Below, one piece after another: positions 55,121 through 64,000 of a stretch of DNA of 64,000 nt. The notes below the pieces were generated by a model that ran no database searches, had not been told where the DNA came from, and was given only the letters and a program-made list of their open reading frames with translations. Positions within the stretch are counted from its first letter, which is position 1, and each line of letters begins with the position of its first letter. This stretch comes from Planctomycetota bacterium (GTDB taxonomy: Bacteria; Planctomycetota; UBA1135; UBA2386), in contig CANEYR010000007.1 of assembly GCA_947444055.1 (NCBI GenBank), positions 40,724 through 104,723 of the forward strand. The letters are read 5' to 3'. The position numbers and the translations under genes were made by a program.

Positions 55121-56140
55121 ATGCTGATCACTGTTCGTGGACGTGTCGAAATGGACCCCATGCGGGTCCCGCAGGCGGCCAGCATGGCCACCGGCAGCGA
55201 CGACGCGTTTGAACAAGTGCTGCAGCAGACGGTCGCCGCCGACGAAACGCCGGTGGCAGAGTCGGGGCCGCGTGAGAGCGAGCCAGACGCTGACCTCGAC
55301 GAGGCGACGACGGCGACGTTGGCGCGCACCGAGGACGAACTGGAACTGCCCGCCGAGACGGCGAGCAACGAGTCCCTCGACGACACCACGACGATGACGA
55401 CTGGCGGCCGCGCCGCCGACGTCACCGAGAGCATTCGCCGGGGAGAGCCGGAGCGGCAGGAAACTGCAGGCAAAGGAACCGACTCTCCCCGCACTTCTGC
55501 GCGCACCGTCGAGCCATTGCTGGCCGCCGTGGTGCAACACAATGCCGGCGCGAACAACGCCCCGTTCGTCGTCGCTGGCAGTGGCGAACGCACAGGCGCG
55601 ATTGGTGGCGTGCGCGCTGGCGACGCCGCGACGCGCGGCACCGGCGGCTTGCAAGCCCGCACTACCGCACCGCTGCGCGCGCCCGCGGTGCAAGCGCCCT
55701 ACCGCGCCAATGAGGCGGCGTCCGCCGAGCTGTTGGAGCAGGCGCGCGACTCGGTGTTCAAGCAGATCCTGATGAAGCTGTCGGACGATGGCGGCGAGAT
55801 GCGCCTTCGCCTGCAGCCACCGGATCTCGGCGAGCTCGACCTGCGCCTCGTCGTGGAAGGCGGCAACCGCCTCAACCTGACGATCGCCGCCGATCGCCAA
55901 GACGTCGCTGGTCTGCTGCAGCGCCATCTCGACGAATTGAAGACCAGCCTGCAGCAAGCAGGACTCGAAGTGACCGGAGCCTCGGTGCAAACGCGCAGCG
56001 AGTTCGCGCGGGAGCAGCGGCAACGCGATGCCGAGCAACACGGCGGCCACGCGGGCGCCGCGCCACAACAACTCACCACGACCAACGATCGGCAGCGCGG
56101 CGGCTACGTCACCGCGACCGGTCTCGATTTCTGGGCCTGA
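55121..56140 (+). CDS. fliK: flagellar hook-length control protein
   Basis: C-terminal Flg_hook domain: GGEMRLRLQPPDLGELDLRLVVEGGNRLNLTIAADRQDVAGLLQRHLDELKTSLQQAGLEVTGASV. Confidence 0.88.
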   Translation: MLITVRGRVEMDPMRVPQAASMATGSDDAFEQVLQQTVAADETPVAESGPRESEPDADLDEATTATLARTEDELELPAETASNESLDDTTTMTTGGRAADVTESIRRGEPERQETAGKGTDSPRTSARTVEPLLAAVVQHNAGANNAPFVVAGSGERTGAIGGVRAGDAATRGTGGLQARTTAPLRAPAVQAPYRANEAASAELLEQARDSVFKQILMKLSDDGGEMRLRLQPPDLGELDLRLVVEGGNRLNLTIAADRQDVAGLLQRHLDELKTSLQQAGLEVTGASVQTRSEFAREQRQRDAEQHGGHAGAAPQQLTTTNDRQRGGYVTATGLDFWA

Positions 56141-56152
56141 ACGAGAACGAAC

Positions 56153-56725
56153 ATGAACACCATCGGAACTCTGAACGCAACGGACGGCACCGCCGTGCTG
56201 TCGACCCAAAAGGCGGCGTACGGCGACAACCCGTTCCTCAAGTTGCTCACCGAGCAGCTCAAGAACCAAACGCCTCTGGAGCCCGTCGACAATGCGAGCT
56301 TCATGAACCAGATGGCGAGCTACACGACCATGCAGGAGCAGCGCGACCTGAACAGCAACATGCTCAAGCTGCTCGATTTCCAGGGCGTGCTGGCTCGCGT
56401 GAACGGCCTCAGCCAAGGCAGCTCGCTGCTCGGCAAGGACGTGTCGTATGCAGGCGAAGACGGCAAGGCCGTGACGGCGAAGGTAGAATCGGTGTTCGTG
56501 TCGGAGACCGGCGATGTGCGGTTGAAGCTCGCGGGCGGCAAGGAAATCGATCTGCGCGAAGTCCTCGGCATCGCCGAGACGGCGACGACGACGACCGCTG
56601 GAACGGGAACGGGCACGACGGGGTCCACGACGGCGGGCACCGGTACCTCGGGCGGCGCTGGCGCTGGCACAGGCACCGGCACCTCGAGCAACACGTCAGG
56701 CAACACGAACACCGCGTCGGCCTGA
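56153..56725 (+). CDS. flgD: flagellar hook assembly scaffold FlgD, short form
   Basis: DNPFLKLLTEQLKNQTPLEPVDNASFMNQMASYTTMQEQRDLNSNML; Gly/Thr/Ser-rich tail. Confidence 0.92.
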   Translation: MNTIGTLNATDGTAVLSTQKAAYGDNPFLKLLTEQLKNQTPLEPVDNASFMNQMASYTTMQEQRDLNSNMLKLLDFQGVLARVNGLSQGSSLLGKDVSYAGEDGKAVTAKVESVFVSETGDVRLKLAGGKEIDLREVLGIAETATTTTAGTGTGTTGSTTAGTGTSGGAGAGTGTGTSSNTSGNTNTASA

Positions 56726-56762
56726 TCCACCACCACCGACTGCACACCAGGGAAGTCAGCAC

Positions 56763-58733
56763 ATGGTCAGCACCGCGCTCTACACGGGACTGTCGGGACT
56801 ACGCGTCCACCAGACCTACATCGACGTCATCGGCAACAACCTCGCGAACGTCAGCACGCCGGGCTTTCGCGGCTCGCGCGCAACGTTCAGCGACATCCTC
56901 AGCTTCACGGTGCGTTCGGGCTCGGGCCCGAGCGGCAGCTTCGGCGGCACCAACCCGCTGCAGATCGGCACCGGCGCCTACATGTCGACGGTCGACACCG
57001 ACCTCAACCAAGGCACGCTGCAGGACACCGGTCGTTCGCTCGACGTCGCGCTGCAAGGACGCGGCTTCTTCACCTTGAGCAACGGCGTCCAGACGTTCTA
57101 CACGCGCGTCGGTGCGTTCGGCATCGACGCCGATCGCACCCTGATCGACTTGCGTTCGGGTCTGCGCGTCGTTGGCAGCACCGGCAACGAAATTACGGTG
57201 CCGGTCTCCGACACCCTGCCCGCCTCGCCGTCAACGCAGGTGCAGTTCCAAGGCAACTTGCCAGCGCGCGTCGGCGGCCCGCTCGAAGAGATCGTGCAAT
57301 CGAACGTGCCGTTGAAGCAAGGCACGCCAGCCACCAAGACGGCCACGGCCGCGGGTGGCGCGGCGCCGCTGTTCGACCTGACCACGTTCGGTGGCAAGAC
57401 GCTGTTGGTGTCCGTGAACGGGGGTGCGCAGCAGACCATCACCTTCGCTGCCTCGGCGTTCGGGGCCCCACCCACGGGCCCGGGCCCAGTCAACGCATCA
57501 AGCGTCGCCGCGGCGTTCTCGGCGGCGGGCCTTGCGGTCACCGCTGACGACATCGCCGGCACCGTCCGCTTCGACACCGTGCGCCTTGGTGCGTCGGCCA
57601 CGCTCAAGTTCGACGATGGCCCGTCGTCCTCGGGCCTGCTGAGTGCGCTCGGCCTCAACGCGACGCTCGTTCCGGGCACCGAAGCCACGGCCACCGGCTC
57701 CTCCAACCTGGCCCAGCTAACCGCGCGCAACGCTTCCTACACCAATGGTGACGCGATCACGGTGCGCGGCACCAACCCCGACGGCACGGTGTTCTCGGAC
57801 ACGTTCGTCTACGGCACCAACGGCACCGACATCAACAGCCTGCTGACGTTCATCAACCAGCGCCTGAACGGCGCCACGGCGACGCTCACGGCCGATGGCA
57901 ACATCCGCGTCACCGCCAACAACAAGGAAGAGGCGCAGCTCAGCTTGTTCCTCGGCGACGTCAGCGGCAACTCGGGCACCGTCAGCTGGCCGAACTTCGT
58001 CGTCTCCCAGCAAGGCACCGGCCCCGACGAAGCGGTGACCTCGATCGACATCGTCGACAGCCAAGGTCGCACGCATCCGGTGACCATGACGTTCACGCGC
58101 AGCACCGCGGACTCGACGATCTGGGATCTGCAGGCCAGCATCGACTCGGCCGATGGCGCCATCACGCAGGGCTCGATCGGCCAGATCCGGTTCAACGACA
58201 ACGGCTCGTTCAACGTGATCGGCGGCGGCACCAACACGCTGACCTTTGCGTGGAACGGCATCAGCGCGGCACAGAGTGTCGCGATCAATCTCGGCACGTC
58301 GGGCCAGTTCGATGGTGTGGCGCAACTCGGCAACACCGCGACGGTGGCGGCGGTCGACCAGGACGGCTACGCGGCCGGCACGCTGCTCAACGCGGGCTTC
58401 AACAACGAAGGCGAACTGGTCGGGTACTACAGCAATGGCCAGAGCCAGACGCTCGACACGCTGCGCATCAGCATGTTCAGCAACGAAGGTGGCCTGGTGC
58501 GCGCCGGCGACACGATGTTCGTCGAGTCGCCCAACTCCGACGACGCCATCGCCACCACCGCCAGTGCCGCTGGCGCCGGCGTGGTGCGCTCGGGCCAGCT
58601 CGAGAACAGCAACGTCGACATCGCTCGCGAGTTCGTCAACCTGATTGAGGCGCAACGTGGCTTCCAAGCCAACTCGCGCGTCATCACGACGACCGACGAG
58701 ATCCTCGCCGAACTGATGAACATCGTGAGGTAA
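56763..58733 (+). CDS. flgE: flagellar hook protein FlgE
   Basis: MVSTALYTGLSGLRVHQTYIDVIGNNLANVSTPGFRGSRATF; C-term GQLENSNVDIAREFVNLIEAQRGFQANSRVITTTDEILAELMNIVR. Confidence 0.96.
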   Translation: MVSTALYTGLSGLRVHQTYIDVIGNNLANVSTPGFRGSRATFSDILSFTVRSGSGPSGSFGGTNPLQIGTGAYMSTVDTDLNQGTLQDTGRSLDVALQGRGFFTLSNGVQTFYTRVGAFGIDADRTLIDLRSGLRVVGSTGNEITVPVSDTLPASPSTQVQFQGNLPARVGGPLEEIVQSNVPLKQGTPATKTATAAGGAAPLFDLTTFGGKTLLVSVNGGAQQTITFAASAFGAPPTGPGPVNASSVAAAFSAAGLAVTADDIAGTVRFDTVRLGASATLKFDDGPSSSGLLSALGLNATLVPGTEATATGSSNLAQLTARNASYTNGDAITVRGTNPDGTVFSDTFVYGTNGTDINSLLTFINQRLNGATATLTADGNIRVTANNKEEAQLSLFLGDVSGNSGTVSWPNFVVSQQGTGPDEAVTSIDIVDSQGRTHPVTMTFTRSTADSTIWDLQASIDSADGAITQGSIGQIRFNDNGSFNVIGGGTNTLTFAWNGISAAQSVAINLGTSGQFDGVAQLGNTATVAAVDQDGYAAGTLLNAGFNNEGELVGYYSNGQSQTLDTLRISMFSNEGGLVRAGDTMFVESPNSDDAIATTASAAGAGVVRSGQLENSNVDIAREFVNLIEAQRGFQANSRVITTTDEILAELMNIVR

Positions 58734-58735
58734 TC

Positions 58736-59473
58736 GTGACCAGCTACGGAGAAATCGCTCTGGTGCGCGGGCTGTCCTTCCTCGCCGAAAAGCAGGCGTC
58801 GATCGCCAACAACCTGGCGAACATCGACACCACCAGCTTCAAGCGGCGTTCGGCCGTGGCGCAGACCGAGAACGGCTTCCACACGCTGCTCGATCGCGAA
58901 CTGTCGGCCGTCGGCTACGTCGAGAGCTCGGACATGCAGCGCGGCACCATCCGCGAAACCGGCAACCGCTTCGACGTCGCCCTCGACGGCCCGCAATGGA
59001 TGCGCGTGCAAGACCAGAACGGCCAGCGCTTCTACACCCGCAACGGCCAACTGCAGCTCGGCCCCGATGGTCGTCTGGCCACGCGCGACGGCCTCGCCGT
59101 GCTCGACCAAGGCGGCCAACCGATCCTGCTCGGTGTCGGCGAGGAAGCGCCGAGCGACATCTCGATCTCACCCAACGGCACGATCAGCAACCCGAGCACC
59201 GGTCAGACCTGGGGCCCGATCGCGATCGTGCAGTTTCCCGACGAGAAGGCGCTGACTCCGGTCGGCAAGAGCCTCTACGTCGATGCCAAAAACCAACGCA
59301 CCACGCAGGCCGGCGACGGCATGCAGCAGGGCTTTCTCGAAGGCAGCAACGTCGACAGCTTGCAAGAGCTCGTGCAGATGATCTCTGTCGAACGCAGCTT
59401 CTCGGCGACGCAGAAGGCGTTGTCGGGGATCGGTCGCCTGCAAGAAAACCTGATCACGAACATCCTGAGGTAA
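58736..59473 (+). CDS. flgF: flagellar basal-body rod protein FlgF
   Basis: LSFLAEKQASIANNLANIDTTSFKRR...; GFLEGSNVDSLQELVQMISVERSFSATQKAL; located directly before flgG. Confidence 0.85.
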   Translation: MTSYGEIALVRGLSFLAEKQASIANNLANIDTTSFKRRSAVAQTENGFHTLLDRELSAVGYVESSDMQRGTIRETGNRFDVALDGPQWMRVQDQNGQRFYTRNGQLQLGPDGRLATRDGLAVLDQGGQPILLGVGEEAPSDISISPNGTISNPSTGQTWGPIAIVQFPDEKALTPVGKSLYVDAKNQRTTQAGDGMQQGFLEGSNVDSLQELVQMISVERSFSATQKALSGIGRLQENLITNILR

Positions 59474-59480
59474 TAGACAG

Positions 59481-60275
59481 ATGCTGAAGAGTCTCTACAC
59501 GACTGCGACGGGCATGAAGGCCCAGCAGACCATGGTGGACATGATCGCGAACAACATCGCGAACGTGAACACGGCCGGGTTCAAGAAGTCGCAAGCCTCG
59601 TTCGAGGACTTGTTCTACGTGACCCTGCAATCACCAGGTCTGGCGCGCGGCGCCGGCGACGCGGCCGTTCCGATCGGCACGCAGATCGGCTCCGGCACGC
59701 GCCTCAACGGCACCACCAAGGTGTTCACGACGGGCACGCTTGAGATCACCGAACGCAATCTCGACGTCGCCATCGACGGCGACGGCTTCTTCGCGGTGAC
59801 GCTGCCGGACAGCTCGACTGGTTACACGCGCGACGGCAGCTTCCAAGTCAACGCCGACGGCAAGATCGTCACCGGCAGCGGCAACACATTGCTGCCCGAG
59901 ATCACGGTGCCGAGCGACACCCTTGAGATCGCCATCGATCCTGAGGGCCGCGTCAACGTGCGCACCGCCAGCAGCCCGGACTCGTCGACGCTGCTCGGCC
60001 AAGTCACCCTGCACCGCTTCGTCAACCCGAGCGGCATGCTCGCCGTCGGCGCCAACATCCTGCGACCGACGGAAGCGTCGGGCGCGCCCATCACCAACAC
60101 GCCAGGAACCACGGGCCTCGGTCTCATGAAGCAAGGCTTCGTCGAGCGCTCGAACGTGCAGATCGTCAACGAGCTGGTCAACCTCATCGTCGCGCAACGC
60201 GCCTACGAGGTGAACAGCCGCGCGATCCAGGCCAGCGACCAGATGCTGTCGACGGCCACCAACCTGTCGCGCTGA
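59481..60275 (+). CDS. flgG: flagellar distal rod protein FlgG
   Basis: MLKSLYTTATGMKAQQTMVDMIANNIANVNTAGFKKSQASFEDL; GFVERSNVQIVNELVNLIVAQRAYEVNSRAIQASDQML. Confidence 0.97.
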   Translation: MLKSLYTTATGMKAQQTMVDMIANNIANVNTAGFKKSQASFEDLFYVTLQSPGLARGAGDAAVPIGTQIGSGTRLNGTTKVFTTGTLEITERNLDVAIDGDGFFAVTLPDSSTGYTRDGSFQVNADGKIVTGSGNTLLPEITVPSDTLEIAIDPEGRVNVRTASSPDSSTLLGQVTLHRFVNPSGMLAVGANILRPTEASGAPITNTPGTTGLGLMKQGFVERSNVQIVNELVNLIVAQRAYEVNSRAIQASDQMLSTATNLSR

Positions 60276-60317
60276 TTCAGCGCGGCATTCGCAGTAGGGA
60301 ACAACCGGAGGAGAGTC

Positions 60318-61283
60318 ATGAAGACCATCGCAACCTTGTGGCTGTGTCTGTTCGCCGCTGGCGGCGGCGACGAGAAGAGCAAACCGCTGACGTCCGTTCG
60401 GCTGAAGCCGACCGTGTCCGTGCGCGGTCTCGACGTCACCATCGGCGAGCTGTGCGAGCTGCCGGCGGATGCGGCCGGCGTCGCCATCGGCCAGATCAAG
60501 TTCGGTTCGTCCCCGGTGAACGGCTACGCCCGCACCATCTCGCGCGTCGAGATCGTGCAGTCGCTTGCTGCGGCTGGCTTCGATCTCACCAGCGTCAAGG
60601 TCGAAGGCGCGGACGAAGTGGTCGTGCAAGCGGTCATCGTCGAAGTGCCTGGCCAGGATCTGCTCGACGCCGCGACCAACGCGCTGCAAGCGCAACTCGC
60701 GGTCGAAGGCGGCGATGTCGAGTACGAAACGCCAACGCGCATGCGCCACGTGCAAGCGCCGCCCGGACGCCGTAGCCAAGAGGTCCGCGGTCGCGTTCGC
60801 GGCACCCGCACCGGCGCCAACTCGGCCGTCGTCGATGTCGACGTGCTGGTCGATGGCGAGAGCTGCAAGAAGGTGCCCGTCACCTTCAAGCTGCAGCGCT
60901 ACCACCACGTGCTGAAGACGACCGGCACCTTGCGCGCCGGCACCCCACTCGGGCCCGACGCGCTCTCGATCGTGCGCGAACCGCTCGACCAAGCGACCGG
61001 CTTGTTCCTCGATCGCATGGACCAAGTCGCCGGCATGATCGCTTCGCGCAATCTGCAGCCCAACCAACGGCTCACGCTCGGCGACGTCGCCCCGCCGGCC
61101 GTCATTCACCGCGGCGATGTCGTCACCGTCGTGCTGACGCGCGGCCGCGTGAAGGTCACCGCCAAAGCCATGGCGAACCACGATGCGCCGCTCGCTGGCC
61201 GCATCACGCTCACCAACCTGCAATCGCGCAGCACCATCATGGGCATCGTGCACGGGCCCGGCCTCGTGGTGGTGTCGCAATGA
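60318..61283 (+). CDS. flgA: flagellar P-ring chaperone FlgA
   Basis: SAF-like C-terminus: GTLRAGTPLGPDALSIVREPLDQ...ASRNLQPNQRLTLGDVAPPAVIHRGDVVTVVLTRGRVKVTAKAMANHDAPLAGRITLTNLQSRSTIMGIVHGPGLV. Confidence 0.9.
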   Translation: MKTIATLWLCLFAAGGGDEKSKPLTSVRLKPTVSVRGLDVTIGELCELPADAAGVAIGQIKFGSSPVNGYARTISRVEIVQSLAAAGFDLTSVKVEGADEVVVQAVIVEVPGQDLLDAATNALQAQLAVEGGDVEYETPTRMRHVQAPPGRRSQEVRGRVRGTRTGANSAVVDVDVLVDGESCKKVPVTFKLQRYHHVLKTTGTLRAGTPLGPDALSIVREPLDQATGLFLDRMDQVAGMIASRNLQPNQRLTLGDVAPPAVIHRGDVVTVVLTRGRVKVTAKAMANHDAPLAGRITLTNLQSRSTIMGIVHGPGLVVVSQ

Positions 61284-61909
61284 GTCGCCCCATGCATCCA
61301 GTGTGCGTCGCGGTCGGCATCGCCTTGGTGGCGTTCCCCGCCGTGTTGCCCGCGCAGAATCCGTATGTGCGCACCGGCGCCATGATCAGCGCCATCGCCG
61401 ATCTGCGCGCGCGCAACGTCGGCGACATCCTGACCGTGCTCATCAAGGAAGAGCACAGCGTCAAGAACGAAGAGAAGGTCGAACGCCGCCAAGACACGTC
61501 GCTGGCGGCGCGACTCGAGACCTACACGCTGAGCGACAAGACCTTCCTGAGCAACACCCTGCCTCGCATCGAGATCCGCAAGGAGAGCGACTTCAACGGC
61601 GAGGCCAAGCAGAACTCGGGCAGCGACGTGCGCGCCAGCATCGCGGTGGTCGTCGTCGACGTGCAGCCCAACGGCAACCTGGTCGTCGCCGGCACCCGCA
61701 GTGTCACCGTCAACGACGAGACCCGCACGCTGCGCGTCAGCGGCTTGGTGCGCCCACTCGACGTCACCACCAGCAACACCATCGGCAGCGCCCAGGTCGC
61801 GGACGCCCGCATCTCCATCTCCGGCGAAGGTGCCAATACGCGCCAAATCACGCGCGGCCCCGTTGGCCAACTGTTCGACACCTTGATCTGGGCCGCCTGG
61901 CCGTTCTGA
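61280..61909 (+). CDS. flgH: flagellar L-ring protein FlgH
   Basis: ARNVGDILTVLIKEEHSVKNEEKVERRQD; VVVVDVQPNGNLVVAGTRSVTVNDETRTLRVSGLVRPLDVTTSNTIGSAQVADARISISGEG. Confidence 0.93.
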   Translation: MSRPMHPVCVAVGIALVAFPAVLPAQNPYVRTGAMISAIADLRARNVGDILTVLIKEEHSVKNEEKVERRQDTSLAARLETYTLSDKTFLSNTLPRIEIRKESDFNGEAKQNSGSDVRASIAVVVVDVQPNGNLVVAGTRSVTVNDETRTLRVSGLVRPLDVTTSNTIGSAQVADARISISGEGANTRQITRGPVGQLFDTLIWAAWPF

Positions 61910-61919
61910 GAACTAGCTC

Positions 61920-63152
61920 ATGCGCTTCCTTCCTACGTTCCTCACCTGCTGCAGCCTCGTGGTTGCCCAAGGCGCGACGCCGTCTCCCACAGCACCCGCG
62001 GTGGCACCGGCCGCGACTGGCACGACGCCTGCCGCTACCGGACTGCCGGTCGTCGCCACCGAAGTCGAGATCCCCATTCGCCAGAACGGGCTCGGCGAAA
62101 CGGTGCTGTCACCGCGCATCCGCAACCTGACGCGCTTGCACAACAGCATGCCGCACCAACTGGTCGGCATCGGTCTCGTGACCGGCCTCGCCAACACCGG
62201 CTCGAGCGATCGCGGCACGCGCCAGGCGATCCTCAACGTCGTTCGCCAACTCGGCCTCAACCTGACCATCGCCGACGTCGTCGGGGGCAGCACCGCCCTC
62301 GTATCCATCACCTGCACGATGCTGCCCTTCGCCAAGCAAGGCCAGGCGATGGACGTCAAGATCGAAGTGATCAGCGACGCCAGCTCGTTGCGCGGCGGGG
62401 AACTGCTGCGCGCGGAACTGAAGGGCGTCGATGGCCTGACCTACGTCGTCGCGCAGGGCTCGCTCATCGTCGGCGGCGTCGTCGCCGCTGGCCAGAACGC
62501 GTCGGTGCAGAAGAACACCAGCACCACCGCCTGGGTGACGAATGGCGGCGTCGTCGTGCGCGAAGAAGCCACGTCGTTCTTCAGCGAATCAGGCGCGCTC
62601 GAACTGCAGGTGCTCAATCCAAGCCCGTTCAATGCGTCGTCGATCGCCGCCGGCATCGCCACCGCACTGGCTGGTTCGGGCATGACGGTAACCCCCGTCG
62701 ACCCCAGCCTCGTGCGCATCGAGATCCCCGATGACGACCGCACCAACCAGAACGCGCTGCGCATTCTCAATCTGGTCGGCAACGTGCGCGTGCCGGTCGA
62801 GAACCCCGCCAAGGTCATGATCGACCAAGCGAACGGCACCGTGCTGGCAGGCGAAGGCGTGCTGATCAGTCCGTGCGTCGTCGGCCTCAGCGACCTGACG
62901 ATCGCGATCGTGGAAGAAGACCAAGTCTCGCAGCCCAATCCCTTCTCGCCGGGCACGACGGAACGCGTCGGGCGCACGCGGGTCGAGGTGCAGAACCAGA
63001 ACACCGAACTGAAGAAGGTCGGCGGCGGCGCCACCGTCTCCGACCTCCTGCAGAACCTGAAGGCACTGGGCCTGACGCCCTCGCAGCTGGTTTCCGTGTT
63101 CCAAGCGCTCGACCAGGGCGGCTACCTGCACGCCACGCTCGAGGTGCGCTGA
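61920..63152 (+). CDS. flgI: flagellar P-ring protein FlgI
   Basis: RIRNLTRLHNSMPHQLVGIGLVTGLANTGSSD; PNPFSPGTTERVGRTRVEVQNQNTELKKVGGGATVSDLLQNLKALGLTPSQLVSVFQALDQGGYLHATLEVR. Confidence 0.96.
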   Translation: MRFLPTFLTCCSLVVAQGATPSPTAPAVAPAATGTTPAATGLPVVATEVEIPIRQNGLGETVLSPRIRNLTRLHNSMPHQLVGIGLVTGLANTGSSDRGTRQAILNVVRQLGLNLTIADVVGGSTALVSITCTMLPFAKQGQAMDVKIEVISDASSLRGGELLRAELKGVDGLTYVVAQGSLIVGGVVAAGQNASVQKNTSTTAWVTNGGVVVREEATSFFSESGALELQVLNPSPFNASSIAAGIATALAGSGMTVTPVDPSLVRIEIPDDDRTNQNALRILNLVGNVRVPVENPAKVMIDQANGTVLAGEGVLISPCVVGLSDLTIAIVEEDQVSQPNPFSPGTTERVGRTRVEVQNQNTELKKVGGGATVSDLLQNLKALGLTPSQLVSVFQALDQGGYLHATLEVR

Positions 63153-63541
63153 TGGACCCGCTGCTCAAGCTCAACACCATGTCGCAGAACCCTCGCCCCG
63201 ACAAAGAGCGCGTGAAGGCTGAGAAGACCGCGGGGCAGTTCGAACAGATGTTCGTGCGCACGATGGTCAGCAGCCTGCGTGAGACCGCGTCCTTCGGTGA
63301 CGAAGGCATGTTTGGCAAAGGCCCGGGCTCGGACACGTTCGCGGACTGGTTCGACCAGCACCTCGCCGAGCAGGTCTCGAGCAGCAACAACGTCGGCATC
63401 GCCAAGCAACTGCTCGTCGATCTCGAACGCCACGGCGAGATCCCGTCGGACCTGCAGAAGAAGGCTCGCGACGCCGCCGATCGCACCTTCCTGACCGCTC
63501 ACAACGCTCTCGGTAACGGAGGCCTCAATGTCGTTCTCTGA
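63152..63541 (+). CDS. flgJ: rod-binding protein (FlgJ N-terminal type, no muramidase domain)
   Basis: AEKTAGQFEQMFVRTMVSSLRETASFGDEGMFGKGPGSDTFADWFDQHLAEQVSSSNNVGIAKQLLVDLE. Confidence 0.85.
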   Translation: MDPLLKLNTMSQNPRPDKERVKAEKTAGQFEQMFVRTMVSSLRETASFGDEGMFGKGPGSDTFADWFDQHLAEQVSSSNNVGIAKQLLVDLERHGEIPSDLQKKARDAADRTFLTAHNALGNGGLNVVL

Positions 63542-64000
63542 TGACACCAAGACGCTGGAACAATCGTTCTCGCGCACGCAGGAACTGCTGCAGAAGCTGT
63601 TGCAAGGGCTGCAAGCGCGGCGCTCAGCGTGGGTCTCGGCGCGGCCGAGCACGCTGGCTCCTTCGCCCGAGCTGGAGCAGTTGACGCAGGAGATCGCGCG
63701 TGAGGAAGCGCTGCGCGCCGACTTGCTGGGGCGCATTCGCACCGCCTTGCCGACGCCGCTTGGCGGGGACTCGGCGGCGCTGCACATCAACGTGACCCGC
63801 ATCGCCGCGGCGCTGCCGCTGCCGGCAGCCCGTTCGTTGCGCGCGGTCGCCGACATCGTGCAAGCCCTGGCGAAGAAGGTGCGCGCCGAGGTCACGCTCG
63901 GTCAGCGCCTCGTGCGCTTCGCGCAAACAGCAGAAGACGGCGTGCATCGCGGCAAGCAGGTGCGCAGCAGTGCGCCCGGCTACGACCGCGCCGCGCGCAT
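63528..64000 (+). CDS. flgN: FlgN-like flagellar export chaperone, partial (runs off right edge)
   Basis: Open frame MSFSDDTKTLEQSFSRTQELLQKLLQGLQARRSAWVSARPSTLAPSPELEQLTQEIAREEALRADLLGRI...; helical, follows flgJ; not in ORF track because no stop in window. Confidence 0.55.
   Translation, partial: MSFSDDTKTLEQSFSRTQELLQKLLQGLQARRSAWVSARPSTLAPSPELEQLTQEIAREEALRADLLGRIRTALPTPLGGDSAALHINVTRIAAALPLPAARSLRAVADIVQALAKKVRAEVTLGQRLVRFAQTAEDGVHRGKQVRSSAPGYDRAAR

Noticed and set aside
54524-56416. 630-aa minus ORF
   Set aside because: Only the terminal 101 aa (from ATG 54829) is plausible; the rest is antisense to fliK.
59631-61280. 549-aa minus ORF
   Set aside because: Antisense to flgG and flgA, Arg/Asp/His-rich shadow composition.
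1-64000. CRISPR arrays, tRNA/rRNA genes, transposases or prophage genes
   Set aside because: No regularly spaced repeats, tRNA cloverleaf, rRNA segments, transposase or integrase motifs were recognised by eye; a tool scan (tRNAscan-SE, CRISPRCasFinder, ISEScan) would be needed to exclude them formally.

Overview
A 64 kb chromosomal segment of high GC content, with multiple lipoboxes and flagellar L/P-ring genes indicating a diderm. Protein style suggests a Planctomycetota-like host, which is inference only. From left to right: a two-component system; three tandem paralogous secreted proteins; a lipoprotein cluster; a redoxin; a sialidase-SGNH hydrolase fusion; an Xre/MbcA/ParS-type antitoxin-like gene next to DUF1428; an ABC-F ATPase; a large HELTH-motif protein; a choice-of-anchor-I protein; a CxxCH/Cu-monooxygenase-like/TPR protein; a prolyl oligopeptidase; a Fic protein; argS; a cluster of glycosyltransferase, methyltransferase, 2OG-Fe(II) oxygenase, sulfotransferase and aminotransferase genes; a lysine/DAP operon (dapE-like, lysC, dapB, dapA, dapD plus a lipoprotein); and a flagellar hook/rod/ring operon (fliK, flgD, flgE, flgF, flgG, flgA, flgH, flgI, flgJ, flgN-like). 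The most interesting signals are non-coding: (i) a lysine riboswitch-like aptamer with an apparent Shine-Dalgarno-sequestering hairpin before the DAP operon; (ii) a sigma54-type promoter with three upstream CGGCA..TGCCG dyads before the flagellar operon, and a sigma28-like promoter before a divergent flgM-like gene; (iii) a Pho-box-like 7-4-7 direct repeat (CTTGACC-GTTN-CTTGACA) found twice around the two-component operon; (iv) an operator-like inverted repeat in front of fic; (v) an AT-rich double palindrome at 54.4 kb. An in-frame TGA splits a monoheme protein from its C-terminal module, and that module appears to recur in about six secreted proteins. Two genes run off the window ends and are missing from the ORF track. 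All family calls were made by eye from sequence motifs; no database search was run.
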